From the NCBI GenBank assembly GCA_045105475.1, contig JBGCDP010000352.1, positions 3,177 through 67,176 of the forward strand: a stretch of DNA of 64,000 nt, written 5' to 3'. The notes beneath the pieces are model-generated. The model was not told where the DNA came from, ran no database searches, and worked only from the letters and a program-made list of their open reading frames with translations. This document shows, piece by piece, positions 8,350 through 18,171 of the stretch. The translations under genes were made by a program, and so were the position numbers. The first letter of the stretch is position 1. Every line of letters starts with the position of its first letter. This stretch comes from WTJY01 sp045105475. GTDB taxonomy: Bacteria; Chloroflexota; Anaerolineae; Promineifilales; Promineifilaceae.

Positions 8350-9897
8350 ATGAGTGATCCGAAAGCGGAAAAGTTACAAGAAATGCGAGCACAAGCGCTG
8401 CTTGGTGGTGGAGAAGCCCGCATTGAGAAGCAGCGACAACAGGGAAAAATGACCGCCAGGGAGCGGATCGAAGTCTTGTTAGATCGTGGCTCTTTTCATG
8501 AAATTGATTCTTTTGTTGAACATCGTGAAACTAATTTCGGGATGGCTGAAAAGAAATTTTTAGGCGATAGCGTCATTACCGGTTGGGGGACCATCGATAG
8601 CCGTCTCGTCTACGTTTACAGTCAAGACTTTACTGTTTTCGGTGGTAGCTTAAGCGAAGTTCATGCACAGAAAATTTGCAAAATCATGGACATGGCGGTC
8701 AAAAATGGAGCGCCTTTAGTTGGAATTAATGATTCTGGTGGGGCACGTATTCAAGAGGGTGTTGTGAGCCTCGGCGGCTTTGCTGACATCTTTTTACGCA
8801 ATACGTTGGCCTCTGGCGTTGTACCCCAGATTAGCGCAATCATGGGGCCTTGTGCAGGTGGTGCGGTTTATTCTCCGGCCCTGACAGACTTTATTTTCAT
8901 GGTTAAGAAGACGAGCCACATGTTTATTACTGGACCTGATGTGGTGAAAGCTGTCACTGGTGAAGAGGTAACTTTCGAAGAGCTGGGCGGGGCGATGACT
9001 CATAATCAGATTAGCGGTGTTGCCCATATGGCGGCCGAATCTGAGGAAGATTGTCTTTATCTAATCCGTGAAATGATGAGTTATCTGCCATCAAACAATA
9101 TGGAAGACGCTCCCTACGCAGCCACCGTCGATGATCCGTTACGGGCCGATATGGAACTCGATACCCTCATCCCTGATAACCCAAACAAGCCATACGATAT
9201 TCGGGACGTAATCAACCGCATCTTTGATGATGGGAAATTTTACGAGACACAAGAGCATTTTGCACAAAACGTCGTCGTTGGTTTCGCTCGCTTAGGGGGC
9301 CACAGTGTCGGCATCGTTGCTAATCAGCCGATGATCTTGGCAGGTGTACTCGATATTGACGCCAGCGAAAAAGCGGCTCGATTTGTCCGCTTTTGCGACT
9401 GCTTTAATATTCCGCTGATTGTTTTCGAAGATGTTCCCGGTTTCTTGCCCGGCATCAATCAGGAGCATGGCGGTATCATCCGCAAAGGGGCCAAACTGTT
9501 ATATGCCTTCTGTGAAGCGACTGTACCAAAGATGACCGTTATCACCCGTAAAGCCTATGGTGGCGCTTACTGTGTGATGAATTCAAAGCATATTCGGTCA
9601 GATCTAAACTTTGCATGGCCCACGTCTGAAATCGCTGTGATGGGACCAGATGGAGCGGTAAATATTATTTTCCGCAGAGATTTAAACGATGCAGAAGACC
9701 CTGTGGCTAAAAAGGCCGAGCTTGTCGACGATTATCGCGATCGGTTTGCTAATCCATATGTTGCTGCCCGCATGGGCTTTGTTGATGATGTGATTATGCC
9801 GCATGAGACGCGTGCTCGTTTGATCAACGGTTTAAACATGCTGCAAAACAAGCGTGATACCAATCCGCCAAAGAAACACGGGAATATTCCACTGTAA
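8350..9897 (+). CDS. Acyl-CoA (propionyl-/methylcrotonyl-type) carboxylase, carboxyltransferase subunit
   Basis: 515 residues, the normal length for a fused N+C carboxyltransferase of the PccB/MmdA class. It shows KMTARERIEVLLDRGSF, the oxyanion-loop region SGGARIQEGVVSLGGF, and MGPCAGGAVYSP in the N half, with RKAYGGAYCVM and WPTSEIAVMGPDGAVNI in the C half. It transfers carboxyl from carboxybiotin to an acyl-CoA. It is followed by biotin carboxylase and a biotin carrier protein, so the enzyme is a three-subunit complex. Propionyl-CoA is the likeliest substrate on resemblance; acetyl-CoA cannot be excluded. AGAGG lies about 10 nt before the ATG. Confidence 0.93.
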   Translation: MSDPKAEKLQEMRAQALLGGGEARIEKQRQQGKMTARERIEVLLDRGSFHEIDSFVEHRETNFGMAEKKFLGDSVITGWGTIDSRLVYVYSQDFTVFGGSLSEVHAQKICKIMDMAVKNGAPLVGINDSGGARIQEGVVSLGGFADIFLRNTLASGVVPQISAIMGPCAGGAVYSPALTDFIFMVKKTSHMFITGPDVVKAVTGEEVTFEELGGAMTHNQISGVAHMAAESEEDCLYLIREMMSYLPSNNMEDAPYAATVDDPLRADMELDTLIPDNPNKPYDIRDVINRIFDDGKFYETQEHFAQNVVVGFARLGGHSVGIVANQPMILAGVLDIDASEKAARFVRFCDCFNIPLIVFEDVPGFLPGINQEHGGIIRKGAKLLYAFCEATVPKMTVITRKAYGGAYCVMNSKHIRSDLNFAWPTSEIAVMGPDGAVNIIFRRDLNDAEDPVAKKAELVDDYRDRFANPYVAARMGFVDDVIMPHETRARLINGLNMLQNKRDTNPPKKHGNIPL

Positions 9898-9970
9898 TTA
9901 GTGAATAGTAATTGGTGATTAGTAGGTAGCTGCTAATTACTAACTGCTAGCCACTAACCACTCATAAAAA

Positions 9971-11488
9971 ATGGTTGAAAATTTACATACACGTCGCTTT
10001 AATAAGTTATTGGTAGCCAATCGGGGTGAGATTGCGGTTCGCATCATCCGGGCCTGCCATGAATTGGGAATTAAAACGGTCGCAGTTTATTCTGACGCTG
10101 ATCGAAACGCACCCCATGTTCGCATTGCTAATGAGGCTTATCATATCGGCCCATCGGCCGCTCGTGAGAGTTATTTAGTCGCTGAAAAAATCATCGATGT
10201 CGCCAAAAAATCAGGGGCTGGGGCTATTCATCCTGGCTACGGATTCTTGGCTGAACGGGCTGATTTTGCTCAAGCCTGTTACGACAACGATATCGTTTTT
10301 GTAGGGCCAGCTCCCCACGCGATTACAACAATGGGTGACAAGCTCTCGGCACGAGAGGCGGTTAAGAAAGCGGGTGTTCCGCTTGTGCCAGGGACACCTC
10401 CTGGGCTAACGGATGAGCAACTTGTGGTAGCTGCTGAAGAAATCGGGTACCCGGTCCTTGTGAAGGCTTCGGCAGGTGGTGGTGGTAAAGGGATGCGTCC
10501 CGTCCATGATCCGGCTGACCTGCTTGATTCGCTGGCTAGCGCCCGCCGTGAAGCGCTTTCCGCATTTGGTGATGGGACTGTTTACCTTGAAAAGTTGATT
10601 ACAAGCGGCCGCCACATCGAGATCCAGGTATTGGCAGATGCACATGGGAATGTGATCCACCTGGGCGAGCGGGAGTGCTCGCTCCAGCGTCGCCATCAAA
10701 AGTTAATCGAAGAATGCCCGTCTATTTTTGTCGATGAAGGGATGCGGGCCAAAATGGGGGCGGTTGCGGTTGCAGCTGCCAAGGCGGTTAACTACGTTTC
10801 GGCCGGAACGGTTGAGTTCTTGGCTGACCGCGATAAAAACTTTTACTTCTTGGAAATGAACACCCGTCTCCAAGTTGAGCATCCTGTCACTGAGCTGGTT
10901 ACAGGTGTCGATATTGTGCAAGAGATGTTACGCGTCGCTCGCGGCCGTGAGTTGCGCTATCGGCAAACAGACATCAGTATGGAAGGTTGGGCGATCGAAT
11001 GTCGTATCAATGCAGAAGATCCGTTTATGAACTTCTTGCCCGCAACCGGCACAATCACGACGATCAACTCACCGACTGGGCCAGGGGTACGAATTGATAC
11101 CGGTGTTTACGCAGGTGCTGAAATTACCCCATATTATGATTCAATGATTTCTAAGCTCATATGCTATGGGAACAATCGTGGTGAGGCGATCTTGCGTATG
11201 CGCCGGGCTTTGCGCGAATACCACATCATGGGTGTAACCACTAGCATCCCATTCCATTTTCGCATGATGGAAAACGTTCCTTTCATGGGCGGTAATTTTG
11301 ACACCAACTTTGTCGAAAACGAGTTCAATATGAAAGACCGTGAAGCGACTGATGAGATGGAAGCGGCCGTTGTTGCTACTATTTTGGCACATCGTCAAGG
11401 TGAAGTTTTGGCTCAATTTGTGGCTCCGGGTTCACGAGACACAACCAACTGGAAATGGCTTAGCCGTTGGGAAAGACTAAAAAGGTAG
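9971..11488 (+). CDS. accC: Biotin carboxylase subunit
   Basis: 505 residues with the standard three parts: N-terminal PreATP-grasp (KLLVANRGEIAVRIIRA), ATP-grasp with the glycine-rich loop KASAGGGGKGMR from Lys165, the signature EMNTRLQVEHPVTE, and the C-terminal BC domain (GWAIECRINAEDP). It uses ATP and bicarbonate to carboxylate biotin on the carrier encoded two genes downstream of the carboxyltransferase. At 505 residues it is slightly longer than the usual 450 and lacks a fused BCCP domain. It is separated from its neighbours by two spacers of 73 and 94 bp that carry repetitive TTAG words. Confidence 0.95.
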   Translation: MVENLHTRRFNKLLVANRGEIAVRIIRACHELGIKTVAVYSDADRNAPHVRIANEAYHIGPSAARESYLVAEKIIDVAKKSGAGAIHPGYGFLAERADFAQACYDNDIVFVGPAPHAITTMGDKLSAREAVKKAGVPLVPGTPPGLTDEQLVVAAEEIGYPVLVKASAGGGGKGMRPVHDPADLLDSLASARREALSAFGDGTVYLEKLITSGRHIEIQVLADAHGNVIHLGERECSLQRRHQKLIEECPSIFVDEGMRAKMGAVAVAAAKAVNYVSAGTVEFLADRDKNFYFLEMNTRLQVEHPVTELVTGVDIVQEMLRVARGRELRYRQTDISMEGWAIECRINAEDPFMNFLPATGTITTINSPTGPGVRIDTGVYAGAEITPYYDSMISKLICYGNNRGEAILRMRRALREYHIMGVTTSIPFHFRMMENVPFMGGNFDTNFVENEFNMKDREATDEMEAAVVATILAHRQGEVLAQFVAPGSRDTTNWKWLSRWERLKR

Positions 11489-11565
11489 ATGTTAGAGAGC
11501 GGCTGTTAGAAGTTAGTGAGTATAAAACCCCTAACGCATATCTAGCATCCAGCTTCTAAAATCTA

Positions 11566-11580
11566 TTTCGCGAAGCGAAA
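11566..11580 (+). promoter_or_regulatory. Hairpin abutting the start codon of the biotin carrier gene
   Basis: TTTCGC-GAA-GCGAAA forms a perfect 6-bp hairpin ending 2 nt before the ATG at 11583. No Shine-Dalgarno sequence is visible there, so this structure could affect initiation. Function is inferred only. Confidence 0.45.
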
Positions 11581-11582
11581 CT

Positions 11583-12104
11583 ATGAAATACATTACGACA
11601 GTAAACGGAAACGAATACGAAATAATTTGGAATGAAGATGGAAAAGTCGTCGTCAATGGAGAATCCTATGCGGTAGATCTTAATTCGCTAGGCAACGGGA
11701 ATCTTATTTCTATGCTTTTTGACAATCACTCATTTGAAGCGGTTGTTAATTCACCTGAGCGTGATCAATGGGAAATATTGATGAACGGGGAAAACTATGA
11801 CATCGCAGTTAAAGATGAGCGAGCTTATCGTTTGGCTCGTGCCCGTGGTGAGTTAGACGGTGATACTGGAGTTGTTCCTACCAAATCACCGATGCCCGGT
11901 GTCATTGTCAATGTGCTTGTCGAAGTTGACCAGATGATTACGAAAGGTCAGACACTTGTTATTCTTGAATCGATGAAGATGGAAAATGAGCTAAAAGCGA
12001 CTCGTGACGGGAAAGTTATTGAGATTAAAGTTGAAGCCGGTGCCACGGTTGAGAAAGATGCGGTTTTGGTTGTGGTAGGTGATGAAGAAGCTCCTACTGA
12101 GTAA
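11583..12104 (+). CDS. Biotin carboxyl carrier protein
   Basis: 173 residues. The C-terminal biotinyl domain (about 95-170) contains ESMKMEN with biotinylated Lys132 and the flanking PMPGVIV and VEAGATVEKDAVLVVV strands. The N-terminal 90 residues form a less conserved domain, as in carrier subunits of acyl-CoA carboxylases. It accepts CO2 from the biotin carboxylase just upstream and hands it to the carboxyltransferase. Its 3' end overlaps the start of the next gene (lipoprotein) by 23 bp. Confidence 0.93.
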   Translation: MKYITTVNGNEYEIIWNEDGKVVVNGESYAVDLNSLGNGNLISMLFDNHSFEAVVNSPERDQWEILMNGENYDIAVKDERAYRLARARGELDGDTGVVPTKSPMPGVIVNVLVEVDQMITKGQTLVILESMKMENELKATRDGKVIEIKVEAGATVEKDAVLVVVGDEEAPTE

Positions 12105-13203
12105 GCTCGATAATTTTCGTTTGATATTTATATGGGCCGCTCTGGTTTTAGCCGGATGCGGCCCGATTTATGCGCCGCCTGCCCCAACACCCACAATCGT
12201 GCCAACCCCACTGCCTGCGCTCCAATTTGAGCAAGTTGCGTTTGGCACCCAACTCATCACAGCCTTTGCATTTTTACCTGACGGCCGGTTACTGATGGCT
12301 GAACAAGATGGGCTAATTCGCCAAGTTGGTACGAATGGTGAGCACCCGATCATTCACCAGTTTGGAGTATCTCGTGCTGGTTATGAAGATGGCCTATTGG
12401 GGTTAACGCTCGATCCTGATTTTGAATCAAACTCGACCCTCTACACCTACCGCACAGTCCCTGATGTTGATGGGAACCCTCAAGTTGGAGAAGTTGCCAA
12501 GCATGTTTTTGTTGAGAATCAACTAGAGTTTCGTGACGTTATTCTTGAATTGCCCCTTTATCCTGATCAGCGTTACCACTTTGGGGGCGGATTAACCTTT
12601 GGCCCTGATGGTTATCTGTACATGATCTTTGGAGACGCAAATAGGCCTGACCTTGCACGTGACTTGTCCACCCCAATTAGTAGTGTTTTACGCTTTGCAT
12701 CGGATGGGAGTGTCCCGGCTGATAATCCGTTCCCTGACTCGATTGTCTATGCCTGGGGGGTGCGTAATGGCTTTGGTCTAGCTTGGCATCCTGAAACGGG
12801 TTATTTATATGCAGGTGAAAATGGGGACTCTTGTGACGATGAGTTAAACTTGATTGAACCTGGCCAAGATTATGGTTGGGGATTGCACGAGTATAATTTG
12901 TGTCCGTATCCTGATGATGCTACCCAGCCACTGCTACAGTGGACTCCGGCTATTGCCCCCTCTGCTTTAACTTTTTTTACGGCAGATTCGATCCCTGAAT
13001 TTAGTAACAAGCTATTGTTGTGTGGTATCAATCAAAATCAAATTCATCAAATCAGTTTTTCGATCGACGGCCGTTCGGTGGCTCGTGATGAGATTTTAGA
13101 GGTCAGCGGCCGGGATTTCTTTTGCCAAGGGGCATTGGCACAAGGGCCAGACGGCTGGCTGTATACGGCCGTAGACGGCGAAATATTCAGAATCGGACGT
13201 TAG
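12082..13203 (+). CDS. Lipoprotein glucose/sorbosone dehydrogenase-like beta-propeller
   Basis: 373 residues from the ATG at 12082 (an in-frame GTG lies one codon earlier). The N-terminus is a lipoprotein signal with lipobox LAGC, so the mature protein is anchored outside the membrane. A Pro/Thr spacer is followed by a propeller of the GSDH/PQQ-type sugar dehydrogenase family: DGLLGLTLDPDF, HFGGGLTFGPDGYLYM, AWGVRNGFGLAWHPETGYLY and the D/G-rich AGENGDSCDDELNLI. Relatives oxidise sugar aldehydes; not all bind PQQ. The overlap with the biotin carrier gene suggests read-through, though the functions look unrelated. Confidence 0.85.
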   Translation: MKKLLLSKLDNFRLIFIWAALVLAGCGPIYAPPAPTPTIVPTPLPALQFEQVAFGTQLITAFAFLPDGRLLMAEQDGLIRQVGTNGEHPIIHQFGVSRAGYEDGLLGLTLDPDFESNSTLYTYRTVPDVDGNPQVGEVAKHVFVENQLEFRDVILELPLYPDQRYHFGGGLTFGPDGYLYMIFGDANRPDLARDLSTPISSVLRFASDGSVPADNPFPDSIVYAWGVRNGFGLAWHPETGYLYAGENGDSCDDELNLIEPGQDYGWGLHEYNLCPYPDDATQPLLQWTPAIAPSALTFFTADSIPEFSNKLLLCGINQNQIHQISFSIDGRSVARDEILEVSGRDFFCQGALAQGPDGWLYTAVDGEIFRIGR

Positions 13204-13275
13204 CTGGCGGTGAAGACACCCGTTGCTAGAAATTTTAAAAGATCTCGTTTTGATACTCCATATCTTTATTAAACT

Positions 13276-13869
13276 ATGAACCTTGAAGTTGAAGCTAAAT
13301 TCCAATTTAATGACTTGGCTGCTTTACGCAGACGACTATTGGCGGCCGGTGGTGTCCTGAAAAAGGAACGTGTGTTTGAGAAAAACACCGTTTATGACGA
13401 TCAGCAGCAATCGTTAAAAAATAACCGGCAGCTGATCCGACTTCGCCAAGACGAGACGGTGAAGCTGACATTTAAAGGGCCGCCTCCGGCCGGATTTGAG
13501 TCGGAAGCGAAAGTTCGCGAAGAAATTGAATTAGAGGTCTCAGACTTTGACAAGATGGAGCAGATCATCGGCCATTTAGGATATCAGCCTGCAATTGTTT
13601 ATGAAAAATACCGTGAAACAGTTATGCTGAATAAGGTCGAGGTAGTGTTAGATGAACTTCCCTATGGAAATTTTATTGAGCTTGAGGGAGACGAAGCCGC
13701 TATTAAAATGGTGGCAGATAGACTTGACATCAATTGGGACAACCGGATTAATAGCAACTATCTGGCCCTCTTTGAAAAGACCAAGCTCGCCTATAATCTC
13801 ACTTTTTCTGATCTCACTTTTGCTAACTTTGCTGGTTTGGAAATAGAGTGGGGCAAAATAACAAATTAA
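13276..13869 (+). CDS. CYTH domain protein (CyaB / ThTPase-like)
   Basis: 197 residues starting with the CYTH hallmark E-x-E-x-K (LEVEAKF). Acidic and basic strand residues of the triphosphate tunnel are visible (IRLRQDETVKLTFKGP, REEIELEV, EKYRETVMLNKVEVVLDELP, NFIELEG). The family hydrolyses or cyclises triphosphate substrates, including thiamine triphosphate, inorganic triphosphate and ATP to cAMP. Length and the YEKYR...LDELPYGNFIE pattern fit the class IV cyclase / CyaB-like branch. The substrate remains open. It precedes the K+ channel gene by 24 bp. Confidence 0.88.
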   Translation: MNLEVEAKFQFNDLAALRRRLLAAGGVLKKERVFEKNTVYDDQQQSLKNNRQLIRLRQDETVKLTFKGPPPAGFESEAKVREEIELEVSDFDKMEQIIGHLGYQPAIVYEKYRETVMLNKVEVVLDELPYGNFIELEGDEAAIKMVADRLDINWDNRINSNYLALFEKTKLAYNLTFSDLTFANFAGLEIEWGKITN

Positions 13870-13893
13870 CGCTAATTGGTTGCCTAATCAGCT

Positions 13894-14919
13894 ATGAATC
13901 GTGACTCATCAATTCGTGAAAGTACATATTTGCTTGTGGGAGCTTTGCTTACGGTCTTTCTGGTCGGTATTGTAGGGTATGTCTATCTGGAAGGATGGTC
14001 TGTGGTTGATGCGCTCTATATGACCGCCATTACACTCACAACTGTTGGTTTTGGGGAAGTTGAGCCCCTATCTGCGTCTGGCCGGATATTCACAGTTTTC
14101 CTGATGTTTATAGGCATTGGTACCGTGGCCTATGGCTTTTCAATTTTGGGGCAATATATCCTGACGGTGAGCCTGAATCAGTTTGCAAGAGAGAAACGTA
14201 TGAAAAGAGAAATCGAACAACTATCAGACCACTATATCATTTGTGGTTTCGGCCGAGTGGGGCAAAATGCGGCCGAAGATTTGCGTCGTGAAGGGCGAAA
14301 AATTGTGGTGATTGATACCAATAACGAAAAGTTGATGCGTTTAGAAGAAAGCGACTCAACTTTACTCTATTTGATTGGGGATGCGACATTAGACGAAACG
14401 CTGATTGAGGCGGGATTAGAACGTTCGGCCGCTTTGCTCGTTTGTACCGGAAACGATTCTGACAACCTGTTTGTCGTTCTTTCTGCCAGGGCGTTGTGTG
14501 AGGATCTTGTGATTGTTGTACGCTCGTCACTGGAACAAAATGAGACAAAAATGTTACGCGCCGGAGCCGACCGGGTTATTTCTCCTTATCAGATTGGTGG
14601 CAAGCAGATGGCAAAAATCGCACTCCGGCCGGAGTTGGTTGATATGCTCGATGTGGTCACTACAAGCGAAGGGATCGACCTATTTATGCAAGATTTGGCC
14701 CTGCTGCCCAACTCGCCTTTAGTCGGCCGATCACTGCGTGACAGCGAAATTCGGCACAAAACAGGGGTGACTGTTGTGCTGTTGGGACACAAAGGAGAGA
14801 GGCCGGTTACATCGCCAGGGGCTGATACGATTTTGCAAGCGGGAGATCATTTGATTGTAGTGGGTGAAGGGAAGCAGGTTGCGGCGTTGAAAACATTGGC
14901 AGAAGGTGGCGAGGAATAA
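13894..14919 (+). CDS. Two-TM potassium channel with cytoplasmic RCK (TrkA-N/TrkA-C) domains
   Basis: 341 residues. TM1 spans about 9-30, the pore loop contains the selectivity filter TTVGFGE (Thr50-Val51-Gly52-Phe53-Gly54, a G-F-G variant of G-Y-G), and TM2 spans about 63-85. A TrkA-N Rossmann domain follows from about 108 (IICGFGRVGQNAAEDL, VVIDTN, GDATLDETL), then TrkA-C (about 255-338). This is the MthK-type layout, in which ligand binding to RCK gates K+ flow. It closely follows the CYTH gene, so a cyclic-nucleotide link is conceivable but not shown. Confidence 0.9.
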   Translation: MNRDSSIRESTYLLVGALLTVFLVGIVGYVYLEGWSVVDALYMTAITLTTVGFGEVEPLSASGRIFTVFLMFIGIGTVAYGFSILGQYILTVSLNQFAREKRMKREIEQLSDHYIICGFGRVGQNAAEDLRREGRKIVVIDTNNEKLMRLEESDSTLLYLIGDATLDETLIEAGLERSAALLVCTGNDSDNLFVVLSARALCEDLVIVVRSSLEQNETKMLRAGADRVISPYQIGGKQMAKIALRPELVDMLDVVTTSEGIDLFMQDLALLPNSPLVGRSLRDSEIRHKTGVTVVLLGHKGERPVTSPGADTILQAGDHLIVVGEGKQVAALKTLAEGGEE

Positions 14920-14944
14920 GAGCCAGTAATTAAACGGTCAGGTT

Positions 14945-17527
14945 TTACTGCCACTGATAGATCGTTACCCCTTCATTTTGGTAGGCGATCTCTAAATTGT
15001 TCGCAAATTTTTCAAGCCCGTCAGGATCATGATCTTGACGTTCTAAAGAGCCAACATAAATGTATGTGACATCATATTGATTTAAATAGTTGCTCGCCTG
15101 ATTCCAGTCGCTGGTGTCATAAATCTCTCGTATTACATTGCCTCGAATACCGACCTGATCGGTGCTGTCTCCCCGCCACTGATACTCATGGCCCGACCAG
15201 CCTAACAGTGTTGGCAGGCCGGTATTGGCGGAGACGCGTGCATAATAGCTGTACGCTCCACCGGTGGTTTCTAACACCACATCGGTTGGACTTGCGTTGG
15301 CTTTTAGCCACTGAACCGCTGCAAAGTCGCTTGGATTTTGATTTTCCATGAAGACAAGGCCGTCTAACGTTGGTTCACGCCGATTTTCGGCTGAAATTGG
15401 GCCACGATACTCAATGGCTCTGGATTGTGCGCCAATGATTGGAAAGCGGACGGCAAACACAAACAGGATCGAATAAACAGTGGCCGTCACCCAGCCTGTC
15501 AGCTTGTGATTTTGAAGCAAATAGCCAATGCCAACCAAAGCGGACACGCCGAGCAAAATCCATACCTGATAGTAGAATTTGAAAATCGTGTTGATACGCT
15601 GCCCGAAATTGTCTTTGAGATAAACATACTCAGGCCCCAAAGCGAGCAATGTTCCGGTAAAAATGAGCAGGAGCAAGAACGGTAAAACCGGGTTGAACTT
15701 ATCCTCGGCTGGTCTTCGTTCACTGCTGTCACCCGTAAGCTGACCCGTCCATAACCATACGATTGCACCTAAAATCGTTCCCAGTAGGAGTGTGACTCCT
15801 ATGTAAGTAAATCGCTTCGCAAAATAAGTTGGCAGCAAGGCGGTCACAAATGCAACGCCCCAGCCAAAATCGGTCGCGCCGGTGCGCTCTGGCAGTGTCA
15901 GCCCTAGCTCTGCTACGATGCCGTTATAGAAGTTGGCTCCAAACGGAGATGCCGCAATCCCCATTGCTAAAACCAAAGCTAATACGATGAGCAAAATCGG
16001 CAGGCCGACTCCCATCATCAGCGCTGATTTTAAATCACCCTTCTTTTCTGTTCGCTGCCGAGCAATGAGGGCCCCCAGCAAACACACAATCACAAATAGT
16101 GGTGTGCCAAAGATGACTAAAAATTGGGCCACACGGGTAGGCTGTACGAGCATGGGCAAGATGAATGGAGCACCCGCTTGTGAATTTAATCCGGTCAAAA
16201 ATGGATAGTAAATGACAAATATTAAAGCGATGGTGCTAACCGCAATGACAATGATTTCGGTTAGGTGTCGGCCGTTGAACTGGCCCGCTGTGCGCCAACG
16301 ATTCAGCGCGAATGCCGCCAGCAAGACAAATAAATGGATCGGAAGATCCCAAGTGTTTGTAAAAGCCAATCCGCCCAATAGCACGGCCGCGACAAGCAGT
16401 TTTTCAGCCCCTAAATTTTTGAAAAGATTTTCTAACCAGCCTAATGTGCCTTCTTTCTCAGTAGGCATCCATTCTTTATCATCTAAGTACCAAGTGAGGG
16501 CGAGGGCGACGATCAGAAAAATGTAAGGTAGAGCCAGCACATGGGGATGAATGTCGCCTAGCACAAAGCTGAAGCCAGGGAATTCTGCTATCGGTTCAAG
16601 CCCATCGCTACCAGATAGATTGTACTCTTCGATAACACGCGAAGAGCGCCACCACCACCAATTACCATTTGGAGAACCTTCGCTGGTCATGAACCGGGGT
16701 GTCGAGGCTGCTGGGCCATCAATGTCGCGAATATCAAGCCATTCCCACAACCCATCTGATCCAATGCCATTACCGTGCAAGGTTTCCATCAGCATCTGGT
16801 TGTTGCCCGCGAGTGGCAGGGCAACAGAGGCGATAATGCCTAAAACGATGGCATTTTGTTTAATGTTTTTCGTTGCTCTCTCGGCCGATTGGGTGACTAA
16901 AACGGTTAGGTTATACACAAGCCCAAAGGCGCCTATGCCGGCTCCTGCTACGAGCCAAGCTACGGTGAGGTTAAACGTGACGCTTGTCTGCACGGCCGCT
17001 AGTCGGCCGACAATTGACATCATGATGTACCCCATGTAGTAATAGCTAATCGCAAATCCGCTAAGCCACGGGTCAAGTGGGGGATAAGTTGGGCTGGTAG
17101 TGACTGAGTTGAGGAATGCAAACTCCATCGGCTTTTCAGTCGCAATAATTTGGGGGTTCTGAGCGCGGACAAACGTCCAGACAAAAAATAGAAGTGTGAA
17201 AATGAGTTCGGCCGTCAACACATACCCGAGGTTTTCTTTAATAAATTGCCACAGCTTCTGATCTGTTTTTTGATACAGCCAAACAGACACACCCAAAAAT
17301 AAAATAATGGCAAAAATAATCCCGCCAACTGAGTTGCCCGTTAGACCATAGCTGGTAATGAGCCAGAATGTGAAGGTCGTCATGACCAATCCGGTCATTT
17401 TTGAAAAGGCGTACCCTTTGTCGGGCAGTTTATGAAACAGCCGATAGGCAAAGAGAGAACCGGCCGAGCCCAGTGCCATAAGAACGAGCCAGAAGCGAAA
17501 TGCAGAAAATAAATCAGGAAGAGACAT
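14945..17527 (-). CDS. DUF2298 / YYY-type polytopic membrane protein
   Basis: 860 residues and many predicted helices. It carries the signature SYYYMGYIMM (near residue 160) and PRFMTSEGSPNGNWWWWRSSR, which identify the Chlor_Arch_YYY / DUF2298 family found in Chloroflexota and some archaea. The fold resembles membrane glycosyltransferases of the GT-C type, and its Asp/His-rich external loop (EFPGFSFVLGDIHPHV) fits that idea, but the activity is unknown. The C-terminal 150 residues are extracytoplasmic. The gene is convergent with the K+ channel gene and divergent from sufE. Confidence 0.9.
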   Translation of the reverse strand: MSLPDLFSAFRFWLVLMALGSAGSLFAYRLFHKLPDKGYAFSKMTGLVMTTFTFWLITSYGLTGNSVGGIIFAIILFLGVSVWLYQKTDQKLWQFIKENLGYVLTAELIFTLLFFVWTFVRAQNPQIIATEKPMEFAFLNSVTTSPTYPPLDPWLSGFAISYYYMGYIMMSIVGRLAAVQTSVTFNLTVAWLVAGAGIGAFGLVYNLTVLVTQSAERATKNIKQNAIVLGIIASVALPLAGNNQMLMETLHGNGIGSDGLWEWLDIRDIDGPAASTPRFMTSEGSPNGNWWWWRSSRVIEEYNLSGSDGLEPIAEFPGFSFVLGDIHPHVLALPYIFLIVALALTWYLDDKEWMPTEKEGTLGWLENLFKNLGAEKLLVAAVLLGGLAFTNTWDLPIHLFVLLAAFALNRWRTAGQFNGRHLTEIIVIAVSTIALIFVIYYPFLTGLNSQAGAPFILPMLVQPTRVAQFLVIFGTPLFVIVCLLGALIARQRTEKKGDLKSALMMGVGLPILLIVLALVLAMGIAASPFGANFYNGIVAELGLTLPERTGATDFGWGVAFVTALLPTYFAKRFTYIGVTLLLGTILGAIVWLWTGQLTGDSSERRPAEDKFNPVLPFLLLLIFTGTLLALGPEYVYLKDNFGQRINTIFKFYYQVWILLGVSALVGIGYLLQNHKLTGWVTATVYSILFVFAVRFPIIGAQSRAIEYRGPISAENRREPTLDGLVFMENQNPSDFAAVQWLKANASPTDVVLETTGGAYSYYARVSANTGLPTLLGWSGHEYQWRGDSTDQVGIRGNVIREIYDTSDWNQASNYLNQYDVTYIYVGSLERQDHDPDGLEKFANNLEIAYQNEGVTIYQWQ

Positions 17528-17668
17528 AGTTTTACGATTTGATGAGACTGATGCCCTGATTATGGTGTAAACGGAGATTTCTATCCATAAAAATAAGGAA
17601 TTATTGAACTGAGTCTTTAGAATGAGTTTAGCTGAGGCTGGATCGCTGGTTCACTTTTATCAGAAACA

Positions 17669-17698
17669 TTGACCCCGTTAGCAGTTGGGCTTTAAAAT
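17669..17698 (+). promoter_or_regulatory. Probable sufE promoter
   Basis: TTGACC, 18 bp, TAAAAT at 17693-17698, about 36 bp before the sufE start codon in the divergent spacer. Confidence 0.55.
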
Positions 17699-17733
17699 TA
17701 AGCTTTAAACAAACTACAAAAATGAAATAAGTT

Positions 17734-18171
17734 ATGAGCGAAACAAATTATATTCCTGAGCCATTACAGACAATTATCGAAGACTTTGAATTTTTAGAAG
17801 GTCAAGAAAAGTTGATGCATCTGCTTGATCTGTCAGAGCGCTTGCCAGACCTCCCGGAAGAGTTGCTTTCTAAACGTGATCAATTTGAACAAGTCCACGA
17901 ATGTATGTCGCCTGTATTTATTTATGCTGAAATGGATGGGGAAGCGATTGAATATCATTTTGATATTCCGCGTGAAGCGCCCACTGTGCGTGGGTATGGA
18001 ATGATCTTGAAAGAGGGTTTAAAAGGCTTGACCCCAGCCGAAGTTTCGGCCGTTTATCCTGAATTTTATATCGGGATGGGGCTGAAATCGGTTATTTCTG
18101 GACAGCGTTTAAACGGTATGGGTGCGATTTTGCGTTACATGAAGCAACTGGCGGCCGAAAAATCAGCCTAG
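17734..18171 (+). CDS. sufE: SufE-like cysteine desulfuration protein
   Basis: 145 residues covering the whole SufE domain. The sulfur-accepting Cys57 lies in VHECMSPVFIY, matching the G-C-x-S-x-V-W/F pattern. SufE takes persulfide sulfur from the cysteine desulfurase SufS and passes it to SufB for Fe-S cluster assembly; no suf partner is in view. Its 3' end overlaps the convergent phytoene desaturase gene by 4 bp. Confidence 0.92.
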   Translation: MSETNYIPEPLQTIIEDFEFLEGQEKLMHLLDLSERLPDLPEELLSKRDQFEQVHECMSPVFIYAEMDGEAIEYHFDIPREAPTVRGYGMILKEGLKGLTPAEVSAVYPEFYIGMGLKSVISGQRLNGMGAILRYMKQLAAEKSA

